Shown here: positions 1-8,722 of the stretch, one piece after another
Layout of the letters: each line of letters begins with the position of its first letter
How positions within the stretch are numbered: the first letter of the stretch is position 1
Source of the DNA: Olsenella sp. SW781
Lineage (GTDB): Bacteria > Actinomycetota > Coriobacteriia > Coriobacteriales > Atopobiaceae
Reading direction: 5' to 3'
DNA: 64,000 bases
NCBI RefSeq assembly: GCF_012027725.1
Contig: NZ_SJOU01000003.1
Span: forward strand, 124,001-188,000
Notes under the pieces: model-generated
Told to the model about the DNA's origin: nothing
Seen by the model: only the letters and a program-made list of their open reading frames with translations
Databases searched by the model: none
Translations under genes and position numbers: made by a program

Positions 1-2
1 TG

Positions 3-962
3 CGCCACGGCGCCCGCCTCGTGAACGCGGAGTTCATCCAGATCATGCCGGGCCTCGTGGAGCCGGTGAGAGACGTCGTCTTCAACGAGCGGACCTTCCG
101 CTACGCGCGCGTCGAGGGGCTCGACGCCACGGACGCGGGGAGGCTGCTCGACTCGCGCGGCGGGCACGGGCCCTTCACGGCGAGCCTGCCGGACCGCGCG
201 GTCGACCTCGCCCTCGCGGCCGCCGGCCCGCGCGGCGCGGCGGTGTCCTACGACCTCCCGGCGCGCCTCCCCGAGTTCATGCAGACGTACTTCTCGTGGT
301 TCGAGGACGCGTTCGGCCGCCGCCCGGACGAGGGCCTGCGCATCGCCCCGTACGCGCACGCCTCGAACGGCGGCATCCTCGTCGACGAGCGCGGCTCGAC
401 CGGCGTGCCCGGGCTCTTCGCCTGCGGCGAGGCCACGGGCGGCATGCACGGCGCCGACCGCATCGGCGGCCTCTCGAGCGCCAACGGCCTCGTCTTCGGC
501 CACGCCGCGGGGCGCGCCGCCGCGTCCTGGGCCGCGGGGCGGGCGCGAGAGGACGACGCGAGGGAGCCCCTCCCCCGCGCCCCGTCGGAACGCGGGGCAG
601 AGGCCCTTCTCGCCCTGCGGCGCGCCATGGACGAGCGCTGCCTTCTGGGGCGCACGGACGAGGGGCTCCGCGAGATGCTCCGCCTCCTCGACGAGCTTGA
701 CGAGAAGAACGCGCGGGCCGGGTCCGCGCGCGTGGCGAACGTCGCCCTCTCCGCCCGCGCCCTCGTCACCGCGATGCTCGCGCGCACGGAGAGCCGAGGC
801 GCGCACTTCCGCGCTGACTTCCCCGAGGAGGACCCCGCCCAGGCGCGCCCGCTCGTGGTGCGGCTTGACGCGGACGGGCGCCCCGTGGCGGAGCCGCTCT
901 CCCCGCGGCGGAGCCGCTCTCTTAGATCAGTCGGACCGTTCCCGACGGAAGATGAGCGCTGA
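3..962 (+). CDS. FAD-dependent oxidoreductase, fumarate reductase / L-aspartate oxidase type (C-terminal part)
   Basis: The frame is open from the first bases of the window, so the gene is cut at its 5' side; 319 residues are visible. The segment GARLVNAEFIQIMPG matches the conserved strand of FRD/SdhA/NadB flavoproteins that precedes the substrate site. ASNGGILVDERG followed by GLFACGEATGGMHGADRIGG is the FAD-contacting C-terminal motif of this family. A helical C-terminal domain follows (about residues 185-270). The FAD Rossmann motif must lie upstream of the window. Fumarate reductase-like or aspartate oxidase function cannot be separated from this fragment. The last about 14 codons run antisense into the antitoxin gene and look unlike the family, so the natural 3' end may have been altered where the toxin-antitoxin module begins (see the 20-bp duplication at 881-920). 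Confidence 0.8.
   Translation, partial: RHGARLVNAEFIQIMPGLVEPVRDVVFNERTFRYARVEGLDATDAGRLLDSRGGHGPFTASLPDRAVDLALAAAGPRGAAVSYDLPARLPEFMQTYFSWFEDAFGRRPDEGLRIAPYAHASNGGILVDERGSTGVPGLFACGEATGGMHGADRIGGLSSANGLVFGHAAGRAAASWAAGRAREDDAREPLPRAPSERGAEALLALRRAMDERCLLGRTDEGLREMLRLLDELDEKNARAGSARVANVALSARALVTAMLARTESRGAHFRADFPEEDPAQARPLVVRLDADGRPVAEPLSPRRSRSLRSVGPFPTEDER
881..920. repeat. 20-bp tandem duplication at the toxin-antitoxin junction
   Basis: Positions 881-900 and 901-920 are the same 20 bases with one mismatch (core GGCGGAGCCGCTCT). The second copy ends one base before the stop codon of the antitoxin gene on the other strand. It lies inside the 3' end of the flavoprotein frame. Confidence 0.85.
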
Positions 963-1230
963 TCTCGAGCGTGCCGCCGAGGGCGGCGATATAGCGTCTC
1001 AGCGTATCGACCTTGAGCAGGTCAAGTCGACCGTTCTCGATGTCCGAGATGCGCTTCTGGCTCACCCCCATGTCGCGGGAGAGCTCGGCCTGCGTGACGT
1101 CACGACTCTTGCGCGCCTGCATGAGGTTATACGTCTTGATCTTGTCCTGCGTCGCGCGCAGCGCCTCCTCCCTCAGCTCGTCGGGGATGCCGCGGCCGGC
1201 AAGGTAATCGTCAAGGGAAAGCGCCATCAT
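922..1230 (-). CDS. XRE-family antitoxin (HigA-like)
   Basis: A 102-residue protein with a central helix-turn-helix (about residues 45-75): TQAELSRDMGVSQKRISDIENG is a classic XRE/Cro recognition helix pattern. The C-terminal LRRYIAALGGTLEI is typical of HigA-type antitoxins that bind RelE/ParE toxins. Its ATG overlaps the toxin stop by 4 bases (ATGA), so the two are translationally coupled, with the toxin first, which is the higBA order. It probably neutralises the toxin and represses the shared promoter through the inverted repeat at 1639-1686. Its 3' end overlaps the convergent flavoprotein gene by about 41 bases. Confidence 0.88.
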   Translation of the reverse strand: MMALSLDDYLAGRGIPDELREEALRATQDKIKTYNLMQARKSRDVTQAELSRDMGVSQKRISDIENGRLDLLKVDTLRRYIAALGGTLEISAHLPSGTVRLI

Positions 1231-1598
1231 TTCTCACCCAGCCTCTTCAAGTGCTCAGCATAGAGCCGATCGGCTTCCGGAACGGCCCGCTTGTACCACC
1301 CTCCCCACCGCCTCTGCGTCGCGCCTGCCGACTTGTCTCCCGCGAGCAGCATGATTGCCTGTCGCTGAGGATCGAAGGCGAAGAGAATCCGAATCTCGCT
1401 CCCTCCCGGCGACGCGGGCCGCAGCTCCTTCATGTTGGGAAATCTCGAGTGCTCAACGGTGTCGACAAGCGGCCTTCCCAGCGCCGGCCCCTTTTCGGAG
1501 AGCACCGAAAGGGCGGCCCAGACATAGGCGACGGTCCTGTCATCCTGATCGTCAAGCCACTTTCGTATGTGCCCCACGTCAATCTCCCACGCTTTCAT
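1227..1598 (-). CDS. RelE/ParE-family toxin (HigB / Gp49-like)
   Basis: A 123-residue basic protein of the phage Gp49-like/HigB family. The segment FPNMKELRPASPGGSEIRILFAF is the conserved core (a K-x-L-R strand followed by R-I-L-F), and WYKRAVPEADRLYAEHL is the usual C-terminal helix. Family members cleave mRNA on the ribosome or act as gyrase poisons. The ATG has a good ribosome site (GAAAGGG, 7 bases upstream). It is the first gene of a two-gene operon with the XRE antitoxin. It lies directly downstream of the histidine operon on the same strand but has its own upstream operator, so it is likely an independent transcription unit. Confidence 0.88.
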   Translation of the reverse strand: MKAWEIDVGHIRKWLDDQDDRTVAYVWAALSVLSEKGPALGRPLVDTVEHSRFPNMKELRPASPGGSEIRILFAFDPQRQAIMLLAGDKSAGATQRRWGGWYKRAVPEADRLYAEHLKRLGEK

Positions 1599-1638
1599 GA
1601 TATACCCTTTCTATTCTAATTTGGAAGGGCAGATTCAG

Positions 1639-1686
1639 TAGAACAAATGTACCATAATTCCCGTACAATTCAGTACATTTGTTCTA
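1639..1686 (-). promoter_or_regulatory. Toxin-antitoxin operator: 14-bp perfect inverted repeat
   Basis: TAGAACAAATGTAC at 1639-1652 is matched by its exact reverse complement at 1673-1686 across a 20-bp spacer that holds further GTAC copies. It lies 41-88 bases upstream of the toxin ATG in an AT-rich patch, the expected position for autoregulation by the antitoxin. No unambiguous -35/-10 pair was assigned. Confidence 0.7.
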
Positions 1687-1877
1687 TTTTTAGAGAGCAT
1701 GGGTTATTCTGAATCCGCAGTCGAGAGGGCCGCACGCCCCCACGCCGCCGGCGCAAGCATGGCCGACAGAACCATCGGGGCGCACACGAGACGAGAAGAG
1801 CCGCCCGCTCGAGGGCGTTCTTCTCGCCACGTGCGCGCTTGGCAGACTGCGATGCGGCAAAGGGAGGCACGAGGGGG
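1687..1877. other. Intergenic space between hisF and the toxin-antitoxin module
   Basis: No gene is seen. A loose inverted repeat (1776 to about 1840, arms GCGCAC...CGAGAAG and CTTCTCG...GTGCGC) encloses one copy of GTTCTTCTCGCC at 1817. It may act as the end of the histidine operon, but there is no uridine tract. Confidence 0.4.
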
Positions 1878-2645
<768 letters not shown>

Positions 2646-2673
2646 GGCATGGTCCTTTCGGTCGTCGGGGCCC

Positions 2674-2759
2674 GGGCTCGCCGGCCCCTCTCGCGGGGCT
2701 CGGCGCTCGCTTCGCTCGCTCACTTCGTGACTCGCCCCGCGAGGGGGGCCGGCGAGCCC
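2674..2759. repeat. 25-bp hairpin upstream of hisF
   Basis: 2674-2698 and 2735-2759 are complementary over 25 bases with one mismatch, around a 36-base loop of its own short repeats (GCTCGCTTCGCTCGCTCAC). It sits between the reductase and hisF on the his transcript and could be a processing or attenuation hairpin, but no uridine tract follows it. Confidence 0.75.
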
Positions 2760-2849
2760 CCAATCGCTGAAGGACGCCTCGGTCACACTGCCACTGTAAG
2801 GGAACCAGAGGTCGCATGCGCCTTCTGCCCCGAGGATGTTACATGGGGG

Positions 2850-4034
2850 TCAGCGCCGGCGGCCCCAGGCCCTGAGGGCGAGGCCCACGGGCCCGGGCTG
2901 GAAGCGTCGGCCGACGTCCGCCAGGCGCGCCGGGATGTCGATGTGCTGGGGGCATCTGCGCGCGCAGGCGCCGCAGCCCACGCAGTTGCTCACGAGCCTG
3001 GGCTCGCTCGTGCGAACCGCGCTCGCGGTGAAGTACTGGGAGAGCCCCGTGAGCCAGCCGTGCGCGTAGCTCGCGTTGTAGGCCGAGAAGCACCCCGGGA
3101 TGTTGATGCCCCGCGGACACGGCATGCAGTAGTTGCACCCGGTGCAGGGCACGCGGTTCGAGCGCTCGAACTCGGCCACCACGCGGGCGACGACCTCGTG
3201 CTGCGCGGCCGTCATCGCGCCCGGCAGGGCCCGCTCGGCGACGTCGGCGTTCTCGTCCACCTGGCCGGGCGACGCCATGCCGGAGAGGAGCATCGTCACC
3301 TCGGGGTGGTCCCACACCCACGAGAGCCCCCAGGCGGCGGGCGAGCCGAGCCCGGGCTCGGGGGCGGCGTCGAGGATGCGGCGGGCGCGCGGGGGCAGCC
3401 TGTCCGCGAGCCGGCCTCCCAGCAGGGGCTCCATCACGAAGACCGCAAGGCCGCGACCGGCCGCGGCGCGGAGCCCCGCGGTGCCCGCCTGGTACCGCTC
3501 GCCCGCGTAGTTGTACTGGATCTGGCAGAAGTCCCAGTCGTACGCGTCGAGAAGGACGGGGAAGTCGCCGGAGCTGCCGTGATAGGAGAAGCCGACCTGG
3601 CGGATGCGCCCCGCGGCGCGCTGGCGGGCGAGCCAGCCCTCGGCCCCCGCGGCGCGCAGGCGCTCCCACTGGGAGGGGCTCGTGACGTTGTGGATGAGGT
3701 AGTAGTCCACGCGGTCCGTGCGCAGGCGCCTGAGCTGCTCCTCGAAGATGCGGTCGAGGTCGGCCGCGCCGCGGACGGAGCCGTGCGGGAGCTTGGTCGC
3801 CAGGAAGACCCGGTCGCGCAGTCCCATCCCCTCGAGCGCGGCGCCCACGCAGGCCTCGTTGCCCGGGTAGAGGTAGGCCGTGTCCAGGTAGTTGACGCCG
3901 CGCTCGACGGCGCGCGCGATTATGCCGCGGGCCTGGCGGGGGTCCGGGCGCCCCGGCGGCCCGGGGAAGCGCATGCAGCCGAGGCCGAGGGCCGAGATGC
4001 GGTCGCCGTTTCTCGGGTTCACGCGGTACTGCAC
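2850..4034 (-). CDS. Aldo/keto reductase with C-terminal 4Fe-4S ferredoxin domain
   Basis: A 394-residue protein. Residues 1 to about 285 form an aldo/keto reductase barrel (ALGLGCMRFP, YLDTAYLYPGNEACVG, and YYLIHNV near the active site). The C-terminal part holds two cysteine clusters, VPCTGCNYCMPCPRGINIP and SNCVGCGACARRCPQHIDIP, as in the electron-transferring aldo/keto reductases of anaerobes. The substrate is unknown. The GTG at 4034 is chosen because GGAG lies 6 bases upstream and the protein then begins with the usual QYR...G. It interrupts the his operon between hisA and hisF and has a palindromic repeat on each side (2674-2759 and 4083-4168), so it may be a late insertion into the operon. 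Confidence 0.92.
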   Translation of the reverse strand: MQYRVNPRNGDRISALGLGCMRFPGPPGRPDPRQARGIIARAVERGVNYLDTAYLYPGNEACVGAALEGMGLRDRVFLATKLPHGSVRGAADLDRIFEEQLRRLRTDRVDYYLIHNVTSPSQWERLRAAGAEGWLARQRAAGRIRQVGFSYHGSSGDFPVLLDAYDWDFCQIQYNYAGERYQAGTAGLRAAAGRGLAVFVMEPLLGGRLADRLPPRARRILDAAPEPGLGSPAAWGLSWVWDHPEVTMLLSGMASPGQVDENADVAERALPGAMTAAQHEVVARVVAEFERSNRVPCTGCNYCMPCPRGINIPGCFSAYNASYAHGWLTGLSQYFTASAVRTSEPRLVSNCVGCGACARRCPQHIDIPARLADVGRRFQPGPVGLALRAWGRRR

Positions 4035-4082
4035 GTCCTTCTCCCCTCCCCCGGCGAGCCGTCGGATCCGGCCCCGGGCCCT

Positions 4083-4168
4083 CACATCAAATCTGTCCGC
4101 ACGATTTTGGCAGTTTTGCCCTCGGAGGCCCCTCAAACGGCCAAAAAGACGCGGCCAGATTTGATGTG
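4083..4168. repeat. Long imperfect inverted repeat between hisA and the reductase
   Basis: CACATCAAATCTG at 4083-4095 pairs perfectly with 4156-4168. The pairing continues inward with mismatches through the ATTTTGGCAGTTTTG and AACGGCCAAAAAG stretches, giving arms of about 35 bases. It is AT-rich in a GC-rich setting. GAGAAGGAC words follow at 4184 and 4221. Confidence 0.8.
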
Positions 4169-4260
4169 CGCGAGAGGCGCGGCGAGAAGGACGCGCGGAG
4201 GGGTGTGCGCAGCCCCGTGCGAGAAGGACCTCGGCCGGGGGCTTCCCCGGCGACGGCGCG

Positions 4261-4995
4261 CTAGCGGCACGCCTCGAGCGCGTCCTCGAGCGAGAAGGAC
4301 CCCTCGTAGAGGGCCCGCCCGGTGATGGCGCCCTCGATGACGTCCGGGCCGAGGGCCGAAAGGGCGCGCAGGTCGTCGAGCGAGGCGATGCCGCCCGAGG
4401 CCACCACGGGAAATCCCGCGACCTCGGCCACGTGGCGGTATGCCCGCGCGTCCACGCCGCAGCGCATGCCGTCGCGCGCGACGTCGGTGAACACCAGGTG
4501 GCGGTAGCCGAGTCCCGCGAGGCGCGCCACGAGCTCGTCGGCGGGGAGCGCGGCCCCCTCGCGCCAGCCGTTCACGCGCACCTCGCCGGCGCGGGCGGCC
4601 ACGTCGGCGACGACGAGCTCGCCGAACTGCCGCGCCGCCTCCGCGGCGAAGGCCGGGTCGCGCACGAGGGCGGTGCCGATGGCGATCCTTCGCACGCCCA
4701 GGCCCGCGAGCCGCTCCACGGCCGCGAGGTCGCGCACGCCGCCGCCCGCGTCGACGGAGATGCCCGGCACCGCGCAGATCGCCCGGATCGCCGCGTCGTT
4801 GGCGGCGCGGGCCGCCTCGTCCTCCTCGAGCGTCGCCGAGAGGTCAACCACGTGGACCCACGCGGCGCCGGCGTCGCGGAAGGACTCCGCCACCGCGGCG
4901 GGGTCGTCCGAGTAGACGTCCATGTGGGCGCGCTCGCCGCGCGCGAGGCGCACCACGCGGCCGCCCACGAGGTCGATGGCGGGAAAGAGGATCAT
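4261..4995 (-). CDS. hisA: Phosphoribosylformimino-5-aminoimidazole carboxamide ribotide isomerase HisA
   Basis: A 244-residue TIM barrel of the HisA/HisF family. FPAIDLVGGRVVRL carries the first catalytic aspartate, VDAGGGVRD and GTALVRDP the phosphate loops, and FTDVARDGM the second catalytic aspartate. It isomerises ProFAR to PRFAR in the cytoplasm. The ATG at 4995 overlaps the hisH stop by 4 bases (ATGA), so it is translationally coupled. Longer upstream in-frame sequence is the shadow of hisH. Confidence 0.96.
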   Translation of the reverse strand: MILFPAIDLVGGRVVRLARGERAHMDVYSDDPAAVAESFRDAGAAWVHVVDLSATLEEDEAARAANDAAIRAICAVPGISVDAGGGVRDLAAVERLAGLGVRRIAIGTALVRDPAFAAEAARQFGELVVADVAARAGEVRVNGWREGAALPADELVARLAGLGYRHLVFTDVARDGMRCGVDARAYRHVAEVAGFPVVASGGIASLDDLRALSALGPDVIEGAITGRALYEGSFSLEDALEACR

Positions 4996-5639
4996 CTGCC
5001 ACCTCGCACCACGTCGACGAAGTTGGACAGGATCGTCGCGCCCACGGCGGAGGACTTCTCGGGGTGGAACTGCACGCCGTAGACGTTGTCGCGCCACACG
5101 GCCGAGGCGAAGCTCCGCACGTAGTGGGTGCGCGCGGTCACCACGCCCGCGTCGACGTCGTCGGCGAGCGCGAAGGAGTGCGTGAAGTAGACGTTGGCCC
5201 CGTCGGGCACGCCGCGGAAGAGCCGGCACGCGCCGCCGAGCGGGGTGAGGTTGACCTGGTCCCAGCCCACGTGCGGCACCTTGAGGCGGGTCGACTCGAG
5301 GCGCGTGGCGGAGCCGGCGAGCACGCCGAGCCCGTCCGCCCACGAGCCGTCCGCCGTCTCGTCGCCGCGCTCGAAGAGGAGCTGCAGGCCGAGGCAGATG
5401 CCCAGGAACGGCACCCCGCGGCCGAGGGCGTCGAGGACCGCGTCGGCCTCGCCGCTCTCGCGCAGGAACGCCATCGCGTCGCCGAAGCTCCCCACGCCCG
5501 GGAGCACCACGCCCGAGGCGTCGCGGATGAGCGCGGGGTCGTCGGTGACGAGCACCTCTCCCCCCGCGTCGACGAGGCCCCGCTCCACCGAGCTGAGGTT
5601 GCCCTTGTGGTAGTCCACCACCGCGATCGGGCGCGCCAT
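4992..5639 (-). CDS. hisH: Imidazole glycerol phosphate synthase, glutamine amidotransferase subunit HisH
   Basis: A 215-residue class I glutaminase supplying ammonia to HisF. The nucleophile is Cys82 in LGICLGLQLLFERG; the triad partners are His192 and Glu194 in VQFHPEKS. Two adjacent starts are possible: GTG at 5642 or ATG at 5639. The ATG is chosen because GGGGAG then lies 6 bases upstream; it overlaps the hisB stop by one base (TGATG). Confidence 0.95.
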   Translation of the reverse strand: MARPIAVVDYHKGNLSSVERGLVDAGGEVLVTDDPALIRDASGVVLPGVGSFGDAMAFLRESGEADAVLDALGRGVPFLGICLGLQLLFERGDETADGSWADGLGVLAGSATRLESTRLKVPHVGWDQVNLTPLGGACRLFRGVPDGANVYFTHSFALADDVDAGVVTARTHYVRSFASAVWRDNVYGVQFHPEKSSAVGATILSNFVDVVRGGR

Positions 5640-6226
5640 CACAGGCTCCCCTTGGTGGAGGGCACTCCCTCGACGCGCGGGTCGGCCTCGACGGCCTCCC
5701 GCAGGGCGCGCGCCGCCGCCTTGAACGTCGCCTCGAGGATGTGGTGCGCGTTCTCGCCGCAGGCGAGCCGCAGGTGCAGCGTCACGCCCGCCTCGCGGGC
5801 GAGGCCGCAGAAGAACTCGCGTCCGAGCTCGGTGTCGAAGGTGCCCACCTTGGCGGGCCCGATCGGCACGTCCCAGAAGAGCTCGCCGCGGCCGGACACG
5901 TCCACGGCAGCCATGACGAGCGCCTCGTCGAGCGGCACCATCACGGAGCCGAAGCGGCGGATGCCGCGCTTGTCGCCGAGCGCCTCGCGCAGCGCCTGGC
6001 CGAGCACGATGCCCGTGTCCTCGACGGTGTGGTGGTCGTCCACCTCGGTGTCGCCCTTGACGCGGACCGTGAGGTCCACGAGCGAGTGGCGCGAGAAGGC
6101 GGCGAGCATGTGGTCGAAGAAGCCCACGCCGGTCTCGATGTCGTAGGCGCCCGTCCCGTCGAGGTCGACGGACAGGCCGATGTCCGTCTCTGCGGTGGCG
6201 CGGACGGCCTTGGCGGTCCTGGTCAT
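5639..6226 (-). CDS. hisB: Imidazoleglycerol-phosphate dehydratase HisB
   Basis: A 195-residue monofunctional dehydratase, the usual length for the form without a phosphatase domain. The metal-binding histidine pairs are visible in [24 protein letters not shown] and [11 protein letters not shown]. It converts imidazole glycerol phosphate to imidazole acetol phosphate. The ATG at 6226 overlaps the hisC stop by 4 bases. Confidence 0.96.
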   Translation of the reverse strand: MTRTAKAVRATAETDIGLSVDLDGTGAYDIETGVGFFDHMLAAFSRHSLVDLTVRVKGDTEVDDHHTVEDTGIVLGQALREALGDKRGIRRFGSVMVPLDEALVMAAVDVSGRGELFWDVPIGPAKVGTFDTELGREFFCGLAREAGVTLHLRLACGENAHHILEATFKAAARALREAVEADPRVEGVPSTKGSL

Positions 6227-7314
6227 GCTTCCTCCCTCACGAGCGTCGCGAGCGCGTCGAGAAGGACGTCGTTCTCCTCGCGCGTGCCCACGGAGATTCT
6301 GAGACACCCCTCGAGCCCCGGCGCGGCGCTGAAGTCGCGCACGAGGACCGAGAACTCGTCGCGCAGGCGCCGGCGCACCTCGGCGGCGCGCGGCACGCGG
6401 ACGAGCACGAAGTTGGCGGCAGACGGCCACACGCGCACGCCGGGCAGTTCCGAGAGCCCCGCCGAGAGGCGGGCGCGCTCCGCCACGATGTCGCCCACCA
6501 CGGGGGCGAGCGCCTCGCGGCCGACGAGCGCGGCGAGGGCCGCCGCCTGCGCGAGCACGTCAACCGAGTATATCTGACGCACGGCGGCGAGCGCGCCGAT
6601 GACGGCTGGGTCGGCCACGACGTACCCCACGCGCAGGCCCGCGAGGCCGAAGGCCTTGGAGAGCGTGCGCAGGACGATGAGGCGCGGGCACGCGGCGACC
6701 CGGCCGACGAGGCTCGAGCCCTCGGGAGCGAACTCGACGTAGGCCTCGTCCACAAGCACGAGGGCGTCCGTCTCGTCGAGCAGGCGCCGCACGAGCGCGT
6801 GGTCCACGAGGTCGCCCGTGGGGTTGTTGGGCGAGGTCAGGATCACGAGCGCGGCGTCGCGCGCGGCGGCGAGGAGGGCCTCGGCGTCTATCGAGAAGTC
6901 CTCCGGGTCGCGCGGCACGCGCACGACGGGGGTCTCGCACATCGCGGCGAAGTTGGCGTACTCGGCGAAGTCCGGCGGGCACGTGACCACGGCGCGCCCC
7001 GGCCCCCCGAAGGCGAAGAGCAGGTTGAAGAGCAGCTCGTCCCCGCCGTTGCCCACGCAGACGGCCTCGCGGGCCACGCCGTGGCGAGCCGCGACAGCGT
7101 CCCTCAGGGCGTTTGCCATCGGGTCGGGGTAGCGGTTGAGCGGCGTGGCGAGAAGCGCCTCGCCGATCGCCGCGCGGACCTCGGCCGGCAGCTCGTGGGT
7201 GTTCTCGTTGGCCGAGAGGTTGACGCGGCAGGGAGAGAAGGCCGGGTCATAGGGCTCGAAGTCGCGCAGGGCGGGCCGCAGGCGGGCCGTCACGCCAAGG
7301 TTCTTCTCGCCCAT
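6223..7314 (-). CDS. hisC: Histidinol-phosphate aminotransferase HisC
   Basis: A 363-residue fold type I PLP enzyme. [23 protein letters not shown] and VDEAYVEF are family signatures. The PLP lysine is Lys220 in [16 protein letters not shown]. The ATG at 7314 lies one base after the hisD stop, with GGGGG 6 bases upstream. The first residues, MGEKNLG, are encoded by a copy of the GGCGAGAAGAAC word, which also encodes the N-terminus of an unrelated permease at 31693. Confidence 0.95.
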   Translation of the reverse strand: MGEKNLGVTARLRPALRDFEPYDPAFSPCRVNLSANENTHELPAEVRAAIGEALLATPLNRYPDPMANALRDAVAARHGVAREAVCVGNGGDELLFNLLFAFGGPGRAVVTCPPDFAEYANFAAMCETPVVRVPRDPEDFSIDAEALLAAARDAALVILTSPNNPTGDLVDHALVRRLLDETDALVLVDEAYVEFAPEGSSLVGRVAACPRLIVLRTLSKAFGLAGLRVGYVVADPAVIGALAAVRQIYSVDVLAQAAALAALVGREALAPVVGDIVAERARLSAGLSELPGVRVWPSAANFVLVRVPRAAEVRRRLRDEFSVLVRDFSAAPGLEGCLRISVGTREENDVLLDALATLVREEA

Positions 7315-7315
7315 G

Positions 7316-8722
7316 TCATGCCCCCGGCCCGTCAGCCGTGGACGGTCCCCCGTCCGCGGGGAGCGGGACGGCGGGGGGCGCGGGAAGGTCCTCGGGCCAG
7401 GCGACGCGATGGACGTCGGACGCGTCGAGGACGCCGCCCTCGGCGAGGCGCCGGCGCAGGCCCACGGAGAGCGCGTGGGCCCAGAGGCCCTCGGCCTGGG
7501 CGATCGTCTGGGTGGCCGGGGCGTCGGCGAGAAGCCCCTCGGGCGTGTAGCAGATCACGCTCGAGCGCTTCTGGAAGTCGTAGACGCCGAGCGGGTTGGA
7601 GAAGCGGGCCGTGCCGCCCGTCGGCAGGGTGTGGTTGGGGCCGGCCACGTAGTCCCCCAGGGGCTCCGAGCTCCAGGGGCCCACGAAGATGGCACCGGCG
7701 TTGCGCACGCGGCCGAGGAGGGCCATGGCGTCCTCGCAGTGGAGCTCCAGGTGCTCGGGCGCGATCGCGTTGACGGCGTCGACGGCGGCGGCGAGCGTCT
7801 CGCAGACCACGATGACGCCGCGCTCGTCCAGGCTCGTGCGGGTTATCCCCTCGCGCGGGCTCTGCGCGACGAGCGTCTCCACCGCCTCGAGCACGCGCTC
7901 GGGCAGGGCCTCGTCGCAGGTCACGAGGTAGCAGCTCGCCATCGGGTCGTGCTCGGCCTGGGCCATGAGGTCGGCGGCCACGACCACGGGGTCCGCCGTG
8001 GAGTCGGCCAGCACGCACACCTCGGAGGGGCCCGCCACCATGTCGATGCCCACGTCGCCGGAGACGTAGCGCTTGGCGGCCGCCACGTAGGCGTTTCCGG
8101 GGCCGACGATCTTCTCGACCGCGGGGATGGTCTCGGTGCCGTACGCGACGGCGGCGATGGCCTGCGCGCCTCCCACGGCGTAGACCTCGTCCACGCCGGA
8201 GAGCGCCGCCGCGGCGAGCGTGTAGGCGGAGAGCGTCCCGTCAGCCTGCGGCGGGGTGACCATGACCACGCGCCCCACGCCGGCCACCTTGGCCGGGATG
8301 GTGTCCATGAGGACGGTGGAGGGGTACTGCGCGCGCCCGCCGGGCACGTAGACCGCGGCGGAGGCGACGGGCGTCACCTTCACGCCGAGCATCGTGCCGT
8401 CAGCGCGCGTGGTGAACCAGGACTGCTCGCGCTCGCGCTCGTGGAAGTCCCAGATCTGGTCCCGGGCGCGCGAGAGCGCGGCGAGGAACTCCTCGGGCAC
8501 GAGACCCGTCGCGCCGCGCACCAGCTCGTCGGGCACGCGGAAGTCCCCGGGGCAGGCCCCGTCGAAGCGCAGGCACAGCTCGCGCACGGCCGCGTCGCCG
8601 CGGGCGCGCACGTCCTCCACGATCCCCTCCGCCGACGCGACGACGTCGGCGGGCAGGGCCCCGGTGCGGTTGAGGTCGGCCTGCGTGAGGCGCCGGCCCC
8701 CCTCGAGCGTCACCCTTCTCAT
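7316..8722 (-). CDS. hisD: Histidinol dehydrogenase HisD
   Basis: A 468-residue zinc- and NAD-dependent enzyme that makes the last two oxidations from histidinol to histidine. VYVPGGRAQYPSTVLM, GGAQAIAAVAYGT, VAGPSEVCVLAD, AEHDP and the C-terminal YVAGPNHTLPTGGTAR are signature segments holding zinc and substrate ligands. The ATG at 8722 (MRRVTLEGG) overlaps the upstream hisZG stop by 4 bases. The C-terminal about 40 residues are a proline/alanine-rich tail beyond the conserved domain. Confidence 0.95.
   Translation of the reverse strand: MRRVTLEGGRRLTQADLNRTGALPADVVASAEGIVEDVRARGDAAVRELCLRFDGACPGDFRVPDELVRGATGLVPEEFLAALSRARDQIWDFHEREREQSWFTTRADGTMLGVKVTPVASAAVYVPGGRAQYPSTVLMDTIPAKVAGVGRVVMVTPPQADGTLSAYTLAAAALSGVDEVYAVGGAQAIAAVAYGTETIPAVEKIVGPGNAYVAAAKRYVSGDVGIDMVAGPSEVCVLADSTADPVVVAADLMAQAEHDPMASCYLVTCDEALPERVLEAVETLVAQSPREGITRTSLDERGVIVVCETLAAAVDAVNAIAPEHLELHCEDAMALLGRVRNAGAIFVGPWSSEPLGDYVAGPNHTLPTGGTARFSNPLGVYDFQKRSSVICYTPEGLLADAPATQTIAQAEGLWAHALSVGLRRRLAEGGVLDASDVHRVAWPEDLPAPPAVPLPADGGPSTADGPGA

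Noticed and set aside
2646-2786. 47-codon N-terminal extension of HisF
   Set aside because: The extension translates the hairpin region and lacks family similarity; the GTG at 2645 has a good SD and starts the conserved sequence.
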